64,000 bases of DNA from assembly GCA_019359275.1 (NCBI GenBank), contig JAHHHP010000009.1:38334-102333 (forward strand), read 5' to 3'. Positions within the stretch are counted from its first letter, which is position 1. Every line of letters starts with the position of its first letter. Under the pieces are notes generated by a model. It did no database searches. It was not told the DNA's origin and saw only the letters and a program-made list of their open reading frames with translations. A program made the translations under genes and the position numbers. Below are positions 53,715 through 62,895 of the stretch, in pieces. This stretch comes from Myxacorys chilensis ATA2-1-KO14 (lineage in GTDB: Bacteria; Cyanobacteriota; Cyanobacteriia; Leptolyngbyales; Leptolyngbyaceae).

Positions 53715-54257
53715 TTACCTTTTCTGCTTTGTTTTTAACATCCAAAGAACGCCTACAAGCAGCGCGATTAGAGGAAGCGCAACTCCAGCCAGAACCCAGC
53801 CTGTAGAGGGAGCTGAAGGGCGGCTTGATTCAGCAGTACCAATGGCGGCTTGGGGAGCGGCTCCCGCTTGAACAGTCACCTCATACGTCAGCCTGAACGC
53901 ATTAAAGCTTTCTCCATCTTTGGGTCTGCCGCTCAACTCCAGCGTATAAATTCCAGCTTTTGGAAAAACGAGTTCTGCTCCTGGAATGCCTTGATACTGT
54001 TCTGCTGAAATCGATTTTAGAGCCGGTTGCAGGACAGAGTTTTGCTGTCGGTCGTACACGTTCAGGCTGCAATTACAGCGATCGAGCGAGACCAATTCTC
54101 CGCCTTGCTTGGTGAGCGCAAACCAGGCTTGCGATCGTTCTCCCGCTTTGGGATTGTGACTCGGTTCAATATGAAACGTAGCGGCAACGTTACCAGAGGT
54201 TTTAACGTTGTGAGCAATGATCACGTCAGCGTTTACTTTATTTTCTTGCTGCAACAT
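53715..54257 (-). CDS. Membrane-anchored hypothetical protein (exported-domain type)
   Basis: A 180-residue protein. Residues 20-140 form a beta-rich domain (NVAATFHIEPSHNPKAGERS, QAWFALTKQGGELVSLDRCN, ELVFPKAGIYTLELSGRPKD), like domains usually found outside the membrane. A Ser/Pro-rich linker, one membrane helix (WVLAGVALPLIALLVGVLWM) and a basic tail (KTKQKR) follow, which predicts an outside N-terminus. Yet no signal peptide is present: the frame starts MLQQENKVNADVIIAHNV, inside the end of the upstream TauE/SafE-like gene (20-base overlap). Either the N-terminus has been lost or the true start is missing. Translational coupling with the upstream gene is likely. Confidence 0.75.
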   Translation of the reverse strand: MLQQENKVNADVIIAHNVKTSGNVAATFHIEPSHNPKAGERSQAWFALTKQGGELVSLDRCNCSLNVYDRQQNSVLQPALKSISAEQYQGIPGAELVFPKAGIYTLELSGRPKDGESFNAFRLTYEVTVQAGAAPQAAIGTAESSRPSAPSTGWVLAGVALPLIALLVGVLWMLKTKQKR

Positions 54258-55476
54258 ATAAGCGTGCTAGGGAAAAGAGCGACCACACCGGGCGCGATCG
54301 CAATAACAAAACCGCTGCAACCCCAATCGCCAATCCGATCACTCGCCAAACTTGAGCAGCACTTCCAACATTGTTGAGGTAGCTTGATCCCACAAGTGCA
54401 ATGTGAATTGCCACTAAAATCAATGCTGGAATGCTGAGCAAATGAACTTTTCGCCAGGTTTTACCGAGTTTAAGCGCGATCGCATCAAAACTAGTCAGTG
54501 CGGCAGGCGTGAGCAAGCCCAATCCTACGATTCCCGCCCACATGCCGATCTGCTGATTGAACGGCAGAAAAGCCAGGACTTGAAGATTCCAGTTAAACGT
54601 GTGATCGACAAAGTGAGCGACATGCGCCCACGACAGCACGAACGCTCCGACGCCAAAGGCACGACGATACTTTAGAGGAGCGCTCCACACACGGCTAATT
54701 GGACGGGCGATCAGGGCTAGCATGAGACAGAGCAGGGCAGCGTGTCCGGTGTAATCGACCATATCACCACTCCGCAGCAGCAGCAAAAGACCGATTGTCA
54801 AAGTTATCCAACCACCCAACCGAAAGAGTTGACTTCTGCGATCGCGGCTCAGAAATGCTGTCGAAAGCCCAACGCCCAACATCATCGGCAGGGTTCCGAT
54901 GCCAAATGCCAGCATCGTCATCGCTCCTAAATAAGGATTTCCTGTTTCAGCCGCTTTAAGCTGCGCCGCGTAGAGAAATCCGCAGGGAATTAATCCCCAG
55001 ATCATGCCAAGCAGGGCAGGCGTCCACCATTGGTTTGACTGAGAAAATTGCATCATCAGTCGATTTAGCCGCTCGTGCAGTTGTCCTTTCCCCAAGGGAT
55101 GCAGCATCGGCAGGCGCGGCAAAAGCTGAGGACTGATTTGCGACAGCCCAAACCAGACTAACAGCAGTCCTGTGAAGATCGTTATGCTGCGGCGCAACGC
55201 GCTGTCAATGCCCGCAAATTGTCCTCCTGCAATCAGGATCGAACCGATCATCCCGATCGCGCCTCCCACTAAGGCATAGCTGATTACTCGACCTAAATTG
55301 AGCAGCAGGTTAAACGCGAGTTGCGATCGCCAATGTGGTTTAGCATCGTGCGATCGCACCGACAGCGAGAACGCTGCTGTCAAGGGGCCACACATTCCTA
55401 AGCAGTGGCCGAAACTGCCTAAAAATCCTAGAGATGCGATGAGCAAGAGATCAATCATTCTCTTATCATCGATCAC
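54238..55476 (-). CDS. TauE/SafE-like (UreH_2) membrane protein with extra C-terminal membrane domain
   Basis: A 412-residue protein with about 11-12 membrane helices. The N-terminal half is the cytochrome-biogenesis/UreH-like domain with Cys motifs GHCLGMCGP and LIPCGFLYA, typical of metal or thiol transport proteins. The C-terminal half (about 240-412) is another helical domain with paired histidines (AHVAHFVDHTFNW; VHLLSIPALILVAIHIALVG) resembling haem-binding ferric-reductase-like domains. A GTG at 55476 with AAGG six bases before it is taken as start; ATG 55458 is the alternative. It overlaps the next gene, an exported-type anchored protein, by 20 bases. A metal or electron-transfer role is likely; the exact substrate is unknown. 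Confidence 0.85.
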   Translation of the reverse strand: MIDDKRMIDLLLIASLGFLGSFGHCLGMCGPLTAAFSLSVRSHDAKPHWRSQLAFNLLLNLGRVISYALVGGAIGMIGSILIAGGQFAGIDSALRRSITIFTGLLLVWFGLSQISPQLLPRLPMLHPLGKGQLHERLNRLMMQFSQSNQWWTPALLGMIWGLIPCGFLYAAQLKAAETGNPYLGAMTMLAFGIGTLPMMLGVGLSTAFLSRDRRSQLFRLGGWITLTIGLLLLLRSGDMVDYTGHAALLCLMLALIARPISRVWSAPLKYRRAFGVGAFVLSWAHVAHFVDHTFNWNLQVLAFLPFNQQIGMWAGIVGLGLLTPAALTSFDAIALKLGKTWRKVHLLSIPALILVAIHIALVGSSYLNNVGSAAQVWRVIGLAIGVAAVLLLRSRPVWSLFSLARLYVAARK

Positions 55477-55645
55477 GACTTACCTTCTTTCCACCCCAAT
55501 TTGAATCGATTGCTTTTCATCTCTCTTTGCACAGCGTTAGCGAAAATATAAGCAATGCACTCTAACGATCGCGCTACATTATCGTCGGGCGTACTAAGAA
55601 AAATCCGTTTCTTAATAGCTGCGTTAATCACTTTCATCTCATCAC

Positions 55646-56332
55646 TTACTGGGAGCGACCTAACCGATACCCTTTGCCATACACAGTAGAGATTAACGGA
55701 GCTTCGCCTTTCGCCTCGATTTTGCGGCGCAGCAACCTGATTTGAGCCGCTAGTGCGTTGCTGGCTGGCTTGTCACCCTCACTCCACACATGCTGATAGA
55801 TTTGCTCGTGCGTCAGAAGCTGATTTGGCTGACGCATGAAATATTCCAACAGTTGACATTCTTTCTCCGATAGCTCGATCGCTCGTCCGTGTCGGTAGGC
55901 AACTTGATTTTGCAGATCGAGTTCTAGATCTTCTACCTTGAGTCGCTGACTTGGCTGATTCGGTTCGAGCGCCGTTGGACGCCGCAGCAGCGCCCGCACT
56001 CTTGCCAACAGTTCCCGCAGTTCAAATGGTTTGACCAAATAATCATCGGCTCCAGCATCGAGTCCCAGCACGCGATCGTCAATCGTGTCTTTTGCTGTGA
56101 GAAAGAGAACGGGCGTCGAGTCCCCGTGCGATCGCACCTGCTGACAAATTTCTAAGCCCGATCGTACGGGTAGCATCCAGTCTAGAATCAACAGATCGTA
56201 CTGTCCTTGCTGCGCCAGTTGTGCCCCTTGCTCTCCATCGTGAACCACATCCACGGTATAGCCCTCACGGGATAGAAGTTGGCTGAGCGGTTGAGCCATT
56301 TCGATTTCGTCGTCAACGAGAAGAATTTTCAT
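55646..56332 (-). CDS. rppA: OmpR-family response regulator, RppA/NrsR-like
   Basis: A 228-residue regulator: acidic pair in ILLVDDEIEMAQPLSQLLSR, phospho-acceptor Asp51 in LLILDWMLPVRSGLEICQQV, Lys in YLVKPFELRELLARV, and a winged helix (AIELSEKECQLLEYFMRQPN, YQHVWSEGDKPASNALAAQI, LRRKIEAKG). The text fits the cyanobacterial RppA group, which in Synechocystis controls nickel or redox responses. No kinase gene is adjacent here. The TauE/SafE-like gene downstream on the same strand (170 bases away) could be a target, which would fit metal control; that is inference. Confidence 0.88.
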   Translation of the reverse strand: MKILLVDDEIEMAQPLSQLLSREGYTVDVVHDGEQGAQLAQQGQYDLLILDWMLPVRSGLEICQQVRSHGDSTPVLFLTAKDTIDDRVLGLDAGADDYLVKPFELRELLARVRALLRRPTALEPNQPSQRLKVEDLELDLQNQVAYRHGRAIELSEKECQLLEYFMRQPNQLLTHEQIYQHVWSEGDKPASNALAAQIRLLRRKIEAKGEAPLISTVYGKGYRLGRSQ

Positions 56333-56479
56333 GAGAGGGAGGAATGAGGGAGGAATGCTCCGCTTTCACGGAGGAAGGCTGGAAGATTGGGTAGAAGTCT
56401 GCACTTGGATATTTTTAATCGTCTTACTTTCTACTTAAAATGATTATTCTGAACACTTGGTACTCATTGTCGTCTCCCC

Positions 56480-57130
56480 ATGCTTACCGTTGCAATTCCT
56501 AAAGGCGCGCTCCTCAAAGACAGCATTCGATTACTCAAAGCCGTTGGTCTAGATTTCAGCGCTTTTCTAGAATCTGGAAATCGCCAACTGCAAATTACTG
56601 ATCCGACCGGAACGGCGAAGGCATTGCTGGTTCGCAATTCCGATGTGTCGGTCTATGTCGAATACGGACAAGCCCAACTCGGCATCGTGGGGTATGACGT
56701 ATTGCGGGAGAAAGCGCCTAATGTAGCGCAACTCGTTGATTTAGGCTATGGCGGGTGTCGCATGTCAGTTGCGGTCAAAGCATCGAGTCCCTATCGTTCT
56801 TCGATAGAATTGCCATTGCATGGTCGAGTTGCCTCAAAATTTGTTCACTGTGCCCGTGACTATTTTGAAACTCTCGATCTGCCTGTTGAAATTGTGCCGC
56901 TCTACGGCTCCGTAGAATTAGGGCCAATTACGGGCATGTCAGAAGCGATCGTTGATCTCGTTGCCACGGGCAACACGCTCCGCGAAAACGGACTGATCGA
57001 AATCGATGTGCTGTTCCAAAGCACCGCCCGCCTGATTGCTCACCCGCTCAGTTACCGTCTTAACAGCGATAACCTCAATCACTATGTAGACCAGATCCGC
57101 AGTCAAATCAAAGCCGTCGTCGGTGTTTAA
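56480..57130 (+). CDS. hisG: ATP phosphoribosyltransferase, short form
   Basis: A 216-residue enzyme for the first step of histidine synthesis (ATP + PRPP to phosphoribosyl-ATP). Seen: [20 protein letters not shown], the [16 protein letters not shown] region, and the PRPP loop [16 protein letters not shown]. It lacks the C-terminal regulatory domain, so it is the short form that needs HisZ as regulatory partner; hisZ is not in the window. It is followed after 7 bases by a long perfect inverted repeat that could end its transcript, then by the ABC exporter gene. Confidence 0.95.
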   Translation: MLTVAIPKGALLKDSIRLLKAVGLDFSAFLESGNRQLQITDPTGTAKALLVRNSDVSVYVEYGQAQLGIVGYDVLREKAPNVAQLVDLGYGGCRMSVAVKASSPYRSSIELPLHGRVASKFVHCARDYFETLDLPVEIVPLYGSVELGPITGMSEAIVDLVATGNTLRENGLIEIDVLFQSTARLIAHPLSYRLNSDNLNHYVDQIRSQIKAVVGV

Positions 57131-57137
57131 CGGTCAG

Positions 57138-57182
57138 CCCTCACCCTAACCCTCTCCCTGTGGGAGAGGGTTAGGGTGAGGG
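57138..57182. repeat. Perfect 21-bp inverted repeat (dispersed hairpin element)
   Basis: The left arm 57138-57158 (CCCTCACCCTAACC...CTCCC) and the right arm 57162-57182 are perfect reverse complements around TGT. It is the best-formed copy of the GC-rich hairpin family also seen at 10706, 29459, 40117 and 41386. It lies between hisG and the ABC exporter gene and can act as a strong transcript hairpin. Confidence 0.9.
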
Positions 57183-57229
57183 CAATCCGCTTTGTACTTC
57201 ACCTCACAATTCTTTGTAGCCCTCTCCCT

Positions 57230-59047
57230 ATGTCTTTCGCTCCTCGCCCCGCTCGACCTCCTAAAGAAACCGATTGGCGTTTGTTTCTCCGTCTCGCTCC
57301 CTATGCTCGTCGTAACAGTCGTCTCCTGATTTGGTCGCTGATTTTTCTGGTTCCCTCCGCGATCGCGAGCACCCTGCAACCCGTTGTAATCGGAAAAGCA
57401 GTGTCGTTGCTCCGGCAAGAACCGTCTGCCTTCGACTTTCCCTTTGGCTTCTTGCGAGATGTCTCCGTGTCTCAAGGGCTGACAACCCTTACTCAGTTAC
57501 TGGTGCTGACCGTCCTGATTCGGCTGGCGCTGGATGCAGCACAGGGCTATTTAGTTCAAAATGTGGGACAACGCATCACCGCCGAGATTCGCAGCGATTT
57601 GTTTCAGCATGTGACATCGCTGGCGGTACGATTCTTCGATCGCACGCCGATCGGCAAGCTGATCACCCGGCTCACGAGTGATGTAGAGGCATTAGGAGAA
57701 GTCTTTTCAACGGGTGCGATCGGCGTCATTTCGGATCTGTTCACCATGCTGGTGATCACGGTCGTCATGTTTTTCACCCAATGGCAGTTAGCATTGCTGC
57801 TGGTGCTGATGCTGTTGCCCGTCACCGCGTTGATTATTTACTTTCAGCAACAGTACCGTCAAGCCAACTACCGCGCCCGTGAAAAACTCTCTGACCTCAA
57901 CTCGATTCTGCAAGAAAACATTGTCGGAATCGGGGTGGTGCAACTGTTTCGACGAGAGCAGTTTAACGGCGATCTGTTCGGGCAGGTGAATCAGCAGTAC
58001 ATCAAAGAAGTCGATCGCACCATTTATTTTGACTCGGCGGTGTCTGCCACGCTGGAGTGGGTGTCATTGATTGCGATCGCAGGCGTGCTGGGTATCGGTG
58101 GCTGGCTGATCAAAGGCAACTCACTCGATTTTGGTACGTTGTCTACCTTTGTTCTGTTTGCGCAACGGTTGTTTGATCCCTTGCGTCAGTTTGCCGAAAA
58201 ATTTACCGCCATTCAAGCCGGATTCACGGCGGTAGAGCGAGTCAGCGAAATTTTGAACGAACCGATCGAAATTCGCGACCCAGAGAAAGAAATTCACCTC
58301 CCATCTGACGGAAAGACGGCAGGAGAAATCCGCTTTGAGAACGTTTGGTTTGCCTATAAATCCGATGAATATGTGCTTCAGGATCTCGATTTTGTCATTC
58401 GTCCTGGAGAGAAAGTTGCTCTAGTCGGGCCGACCGGAGCCGGAAAGAGTTCGATTATTCGACTGCTGAGCCGATTGTACGAACCCACCAAAGGACGTAT
58501 TCTCCTGGACGGCATCGACATTCGAGAATTGCCCCAAGCCGAACTGCGTCGCCGCATGGCAATCATCTTGCAAGATGGCTTTCTGTTTGTTGGCGATGTC
58601 AAAAGCAACATCACGCTGGGCGAATCTTATAGCTTTGCAGAAGTGCAGGCTGCTGCCGAAAAAACCAACGTGGCTCACCTGATTGAACAGTTGCCTCAGG
58701 GCTACAACACCATGCTGCGCGAACGCGGAACCAATCTTTCGGGAGGACAGAAACAGCTGCTTGCCTTTGCCCGTGCTGCCATTCGAGATCCTAAAATTCT
58801 GGTGTTGGACGAAGCGACAGCCAGTTTAGATGTCGGAACCGAAGCGCTGATTCAAGAAGCCTTAGGGCGATTGTTAGAAGATCGAACCGCGATCGTGATT
58901 GCTCACCGCCTTTCTACCATTCGAGATGTTGATCGCATTCTCGTTCTGAAGCGTGGCCAGCTTGTGGAGTCGGGTAGCCACGAGCAGTTGTTGGCTCAAG
59001 GGGGACTGTATGCCAGTTTGTACCGTCTGCAATTGTTGGAAGATTGA
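57230..59047 (+). CDS. ABC transporter, fused permease and ATPase
   Basis: A 605-residue half-transporter of the exporter (MsbA-like) type. Six membrane helices fill about residues 20-310 (LLIWSLIFLVPSAIASTLQP; VISDLFTMLVITVVMFFTQW). The ATPase has Walker A GPTGAGKSSII, the Q-loop ILQDGFLF, signature LSGGQKQLLAFARA, Walker B ILVLDEATASLD and the switch His in VIAHRLSTIR. It works as a homo- or heterodimer. The frame is open upstream to 57176, within the repeat region; ATG 57230 starts MSFAPRPARPPKETDWRLFL, the usual N-terminus. Substrate unknown; lipids, peptides or drugs are typical for this group. Confidence 0.93.
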   Translation: MSFAPRPARPPKETDWRLFLRLAPYARRNSRLLIWSLIFLVPSAIASTLQPVVIGKAVSLLRQEPSAFDFPFGFLRDVSVSQGLTTLTQLLVLTVLIRLALDAAQGYLVQNVGQRITAEIRSDLFQHVTSLAVRFFDRTPIGKLITRLTSDVEALGEVFSTGAIGVISDLFTMLVITVVMFFTQWQLALLLVLMLLPVTALIIYFQQQYRQANYRAREKLSDLNSILQENIVGIGVVQLFRREQFNGDLFGQVNQQYIKEVDRTIYFDSAVSATLEWVSLIAIAGVLGIGGWLIKGNSLDFGTLSTFVLFAQRLFDPLRQFAEKFTAIQAGFTAVERVSEILNEPIEIRDPEKEIHLPSDGKTAGEIRFENVWFAYKSDEYVLQDLDFVIRPGEKVALVGPTGAGKSSIIRLLSRLYEPTKGRILLDGIDIRELPQAELRRRMAIILQDGFLFVGDVKSNITLGESYSFAEVQAAAEKTNVAHLIEQLPQGYNTMLRERGTNLSGGQKQLLAFARAAIRDPKILVLDEATASLDVGTEALIQEALGRLLEDRTAIVIAHRLSTIRDVDRILVLKRGQLVESGSHEQLLAQGGLYASLYRLQLLED

Positions 59048-59113
59048 AGCCTAGCGCGACTGGATGCATTGCGAAAGACTCTCAAACTAAAGACTCTCAA
59101 ACTGGAGTTGCCG

Positions 59114-59425
59114 TTAACGCTCGGCTCGAAAGTCGCCCTGATCTAACCAGTGTCGGTATTCGGGATCAAGAGTCAACTTTGATGGCTGAGCCGCCGAATA
59201 CTGTAGAAATCTTGGCTCAGCCAGCATCGATTGCTGCATCGGCGTGAGCTTCACCTGCTTCGAGACACTTAGGCCGTCTGTGTTATGTGACGCAAATCGC
59301 TCGGATGCCTGAATGGCAGGATTCACAGCAGGCGCACTCACCGCCAAAACCACCATGCTACCCATTGACCCAATCCATCCGGTCAATGCCGCGATCGTTA
59401 CCCATTTCTCAACCACACAATTCAT
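59114..59425 (-). CDS. Small membrane or exported protein
   Basis: A 103-residue protein with a strong ribosome site (GGAGG six bases before the ATG). It starts MNCVVEKWVTIAALTGWIGS and continues with a hydrophobic helix (MGSMVVLAVSAPAVNPA), either an uncleaved anchor or a signal peptide. The soluble part reads LTPMQQSMLAEPRFLQYSAA and KLTLDPEYRHWLDQG. I cannot name the family. It is convergent with the ABC exporter gene. The plus-strand frame overlapping it has no such start and is not accepted. Confidence 0.6.
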   Translation of the reverse strand: MNCVVEKWVTIAALTGWIGSMGSMVVLAVSAPAVNPAIQASERFASHNTDGLSVSKQVKLTPMQQSMLAEPRFLQYSAAQPSKLTLDPEYRHWLDQGDFRAER

Positions 59426-59668
59426 CCCTCTCCTCCATACCTTGCTATAGGTGACGCTTTCGACTCGGGATCACGTTCTTGAGAGCGCTAGGACGACATG
59501 AATCGTTCTTAAGGAAATTTTAATCTAATTAAAAGATTTAAGCGCCTCGTCATCTGACTATTATGAACGTTCACTCCGCAATTTTGCTTAAATCCGGATC
59601 AATTCTTTGATTGGCACATTAAGAAGGTATAAAGTTTGGGGTCTATTCTGTAAATCTATGTTCACACA

Positions 59669-60526
59669 ATGACTCTTCTAAAACAAGCTCTGCTGCGCTC
59701 GATCAGGCTTAGAGCGTTGCTGCTAGCGATCGTCCTGGTTGGAGGTCTGTTCACGTTTCACGGAATGAGTTCTCAAGCCCAACCTGTAGGAAATACGCAA
59801 CTGCTGTGGTATGGACAGTCTGCCTTCAAGCTGACAACGCCCTCGGGGAAGGTGCTGTTGATCGATCCGTGGCTAACGAATCCACTCAATCCAAATGGCA
59901 AAACTGACTTGGCAAAGCTTGATCGCGTCGATCTAATCTTGATCTCCCACGGGCATGTTGATCACGTTGGCGATGCCGCCGCGATCGCTCAAAAAACCAA
60001 CGCTAAACTCGTTAGCACAGCGGATTTAGGCACCGCTTTAGTGGGCTACGGCAGCTATCCAAAAGCACTCGTCGGGATGGAGACTCAAGGAAATTTTGGG
60101 GGTGAACTCAGCTTGCTCAATGATGAAGTCAAGGTTGCGTTTGTGCCAGCGATTCATAGTTCTGCGATCGCTTCCGATGGTAGCCCTGTCAACTATGCCG
60201 GAAATCCAGGCGGCTTTCTGATTCGCGTGAAGAACGGGCCGACCATCTACCACACTGGAGATACCGATCTTTTCTCAGATATGTCGCTGATCCCGCAGTT
60301 TGGCAAGGTGACGGTAATGCTCACTTGCATTGGCGATAAGTTTACGATGGGACCAACCCGCGCTGCCGAAGCAGTAAAACTAGTGAATCCCCAGACGGTG
60401 ATCCCGATGCACTACGGAATCTTTAACTTACCCGGAACACCGACTGCCTTTGCTCAAGCCTTGCGTCGGCAGGGCGCAAAAAGCCAATTGCGCGTGGTGA
60501 AAGTAGGCGAAGTCGTGCGCCTGTAG
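59669..60526 (+). CDS. Exported metal-dependent hydrolase, UPF0173-like (metallo-beta-lactamase fold)
   Basis: A 285-residue protein. A signal peptide (LRALLLAIVLVGGLFTF, cleavage probably after SQA) is followed by the hydrolase domain: LLWYGQSAFKLTTPSGKVLL, IDPWLTNP, the metal motif SHGHVDHVGDA, YHTGDTDLFSDMSLI (metal Asp) and VIPMHYGIFNLPGTP (last His). This matches the UPF0173/UlaG-like branch, whose substrates are mostly unknown. An exported version is somewhat unusual. It is 48 bases upstream of rplI and may share a transcript with it. Confidence 0.88.
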   Translation: MTLLKQALLRSIRLRALLLAIVLVGGLFTFHGMSSQAQPVGNTQLLWYGQSAFKLTTPSGKVLLIDPWLTNPLNPNGKTDLAKLDRVDLILISHGHVDHVGDAAAIAQKTNAKLVSTADLGTALVGYGSYPKALVGMETQGNFGGELSLLNDEVKVAFVPAIHSSAIASDGSPVNYAGNPGGFLIRVKNGPTIYHTGDTDLFSDMSLIPQFGKVTVMLTCIGDKFTMGPTRAAEAVKLVNPQTVIPMHYGIFNLPGTPTAFAQALRRQGAKSQLRVVKVGEVVRL

Positions 60527-60574
60527 TGGTAGAATGATGTGTTTGTGCAAGGCACAGTTGACAACAGGAAAATT

Positions 60575-61033
60575 ATGGCGAAACGTGTTCAGTTAGTCCT
60601 CAATAAGGACGTAAGCAAGCTTGGTCGGTTGGGTGACTTGGTTGAAGTTGCTCCTGGCTTTGCCAGAAACTATCTCATTCCTCAAGGTATGGCGTCCAAA
60701 GTGACACCGGGTATTCTGAAGCAAGTTGAGCGGCGGCGCGAGCTAGAGCGGCAGCGCTTAGCTGAACTTAAAGAAGTGGCGCTGACCCAAAAGCAAGCGA
60801 TTGAAGCGGCAGGCAGCGTTGCGATCGCGAAGCAGGCAGGCGAGACGGGCGCAATTTTTGGGACGGTGACGAATCAAGATGTGGCGGATGCTTTGCAGCA
60901 GGCGATCAATCAGGAGGTCGATCGTCGGACGATTACCATGCCCGATGTTCACAGCTTGGGCGACTACACCGCAGACATCAAGCTTCACCCAGAAGTTACG
61001 GTATCTGTGACGGTTCAGGTAGTTGCAGCATGA
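60575..61033 (+). CDS. rplI: Large ribosomal subunit protein L9
   Basis: A 152-residue ribosomal protein. The start [20 protein letters not shown] and [20 protein letters not shown] is the L9 signature; a long connecting helix ([20 protein letters not shown]) and the C-terminal domain ([18 protein letters not shown]) follow. A GTG-type upstream extension to 60539 exists, but ATG 60575 has AGGAAA before it. The gene order rplI-dnaB is common in bacteria. Confidence 0.97.
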   Translation: MAKRVQLVLNKDVSKLGRLGDLVEVAPGFARNYLIPQGMASKVTPGILKQVERRRELERQRLAELKEVALTQKQAIEAAGSVAIAKQAGETGAIFGTVTNQDVADALQQAINQEVDRRTITMPDVHSLGDYTADIKLHPEVTVSVTVQVVAA

Positions 61034-61128
61034 GGATGAGTCGTAATTCGTGATCGATTTCTACGAGTTACAATATCAGTATATTTGTACTGACTCTTGC
61101 TAAAATAATGGATGTCTGTATAGTGAGG

Positions 61129-61166
61129 GGGTCGAGTTGGCGCTAAGAAGATAACTCGACCCTTTT
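61129..61166 (+). terminator. Rho-independent terminator between rplI and dnaB
   Basis: GGGTCGAGTT pairs with AACTCGACCC (perfect 10-bp stem, 14-base loop), then TTTTCG. It lies about 95 bases after the rplI stop, so dnaB probably has its own promoter or depends on read-through. Confidence 0.82.
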
Positions 61167-61221
61167 CGCATTTTTCGTAATCGATTTCTCGCTAACGTTA
61201 CGAACCCCGACGTGTCTTCTC

Positions 61222-62580
61222 ATGGTTCAAGAACTCAACTTTCAACCGATTAACGATCGCATTCCTCCCCAAAATATTGATGCAGAAGAAGCAATTTTGG
61301 GCGGAATTTTGCTTGACCCAGACGCGATCGCGCGGATTCTCGATATTCTCAAACCAGAGGCCTTTTACCTCAGCGCTCATCAAGAGATTTTTCGGGCGGC
61401 TCTGACGCTGACCAACCAAGGCACGCCCGTTGATTTGATGAGCATCACAACGTGGCTGCAAGACCGGGGACTGCTCGATAAGATTGGCGGGCAAAGTAAG
61501 CTAGTGCAGCTTGTCGATCGCACCGTTAGCGCCGTCAACATTGATCAGTACGCTCAACTCGTCACAGACAAATATTTGCGCCGCAAGCTGATCAGCGCTG
61601 GACATCAAATTTCTCAGCTAGGGCACGATACGAAACGCGACCTAGAGCATGTTTTAGACGAAGCAGAACAAAAAGTTTTTAGCATTACTCAAGTTCGTCC
61701 GAGCCAAGGACTGACTGCCGCCGCTGACATTTTGACCAAAACCTTTTCCGAAATTGAAGAACGATCGGTGGGGATGGCGTTGCCAGGGCTTGCCTGCGGA
61801 TTCTATGACCTCGACGGCAAAACTCAGGGCTTCCAGCGATCGGATCTGATCATCGTGGCGGGTCGCCCGTCAATGGGAAAAACAGCCGTTTGCTTGAGTT
61901 TTGCTCGCAATATTGCTGCCCAGTACAAGCTTCCTGTTGCCGTCTTCAGTTTGGAAATGTCGAAAGAGCAAATTATCCAACGCCTGCTCGCAAGTGAAGC
62001 TCGAATCGAAAGTGGGCGATTGCGCTCAGGACGAATTTCTCAACAGGACTGGGAACCGTTAGGACAGGCAATCAGCCGATTATCGGAACTGCGCGTGTTT
62101 GTCGATGATACGCCCAATATTAGTGTGACCGAGATGCGATCGCGTGCCCGCAAACTTCAAGCCGAACAAGGTGGCGCACTCGGCATGATCTTGATCGACT
62201 ACCTGCAGTTGATGGAAGGCACAGGCAGTGAAAACCGAGTCCAAGAACTGTCGCGGATCACGCGATCGCTCAAAGGTCTTGCTCGCGAACTGAACGTGCC
62301 GATCGTCGCCCTCTCTCAGCTAAGCCGAAATGTAGAATCTCGCTCTGACAAACGCCCAATGATGTCAGACCTGCGGGAGTCAGGATCGATTGAGCAGGAT
62401 GCGGATCTGGTCATGATGTTGTACCGCGAGGAGTATTACAATCCTGATACGCCCGATCGCGGTATTGCAGAAATTATTATTACCAAGCATCGAAACGGTC
62501 CGACAGGAACGGTCAAACTTCTATTCGAGCCTCAGTTCACGCGCTTTCTCAATTTAGCTGCGCCAAACCGCGACTACTAA
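61222..62580 (+). CDS. dnaB: Replicative DNA helicase
   Basis: A 452-residue hexameric helicase that unwinds DNA ahead of the replication fork. The N-terminal domain starts with PPQNIDAEEAILGGILLDPD (typical). The RecA-like core has Walker A AGRPSMGKTAVCLSFARN, Walker B MILIDYLQLMEG, LSQLSRNVESRSDKRPMMSD (H3/H4 region) and ESGSIEQDADLVMMLYREEY. No intein is present, although cyanobacterial dnaB genes often carry one. A terminator follows. Confidence 0.97.
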   Translation: MVQELNFQPINDRIPPQNIDAEEAILGGILLDPDAIARILDILKPEAFYLSAHQEIFRAALTLTNQGTPVDLMSITTWLQDRGLLDKIGGQSKLVQLVDRTVSAVNIDQYAQLVTDKYLRRKLISAGHQISQLGHDTKRDLEHVLDEAEQKVFSITQVRPSQGLTAAADILTKTFSEIEERSVGMALPGLACGFYDLDGKTQGFQRSDLIIVAGRPSMGKTAVCLSFARNIAAQYKLPVAVFSLEMSKEQIIQRLLASEARIESGRLRSGRISQQDWEPLGQAISRLSELRVFVDDTPNISVTEMRSRARKLQAEQGGALGMILIDYLQLMEGTGSENRVQELSRITRSLKGLARELNVPIVALSQLSRNVESRSDKRPMMSDLRESGSIEQDADLVMMLYREEYYNPDTPDRGIAEIIITKHRNGPTGTVKLLFEPQFTRFLNLAAPNRDY

Positions 62581-62615
62581 GACAAGCGCTTTTAAGACAA
62601 GCGTTTTGTAATCAC

Positions 62616-62650
62616 AGCCTCGCTTCTGCACGAGCAAGAGAGGCTTTTTT
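62616..62650 (+). terminator. Rho-independent terminator after dnaB
   Basis: AGCCTCGCTTCTGC and its partial complement ending GAGAGGCT form a stem, followed by six T. It lies 35 bases after the dnaB stop. Confidence 0.8.
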
Positions 62651-62679
62651 ATCTTCGGAATTTCAAGTCTTTGCTCAGT

Positions 62680-62774
62680 TACAGCCTTTTTCAATTTAGT
62701 GAGGTACGACCAAACCTTGATAGCGAGGGGCTGAATCCCCTTGCCTGTACTTGAGCAGCGTGAAAAAGGCTGTA
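62680..62774. mobile_element. MITE-like element
   Basis: A 95-base stretch bounded by perfect 14-bp inverted ends, TACAGCCTTTTTCA and TGAAAAAGGCTGTA. A small internal palindrome (GGGGCTGAATCCCC) is present. There is no coding content. It lies in the gap between the dnaB terminator and the PhnD-like gene; the rest of that gap holds the promoter region only. Confidence 0.6.
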
Positions 62775-62895
62775 CTTGAAAAATATTTATTACATTATTG
62801 ACTTTGGTTCTCATAAACTTTTACGATCTCTTTGACTTACTGATAGCTACTTTCAATAAAGAAAGGTATCTTTCACTTCGCCTTGGACTCCTGTA

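Noticed and set aside
59044..59247. Plus-strand 67-codon frame after the ABC exporter
   Set aside because: It is antisense to a minus-strand gene with a strong ribosome site and a hydrophobic N-terminus.
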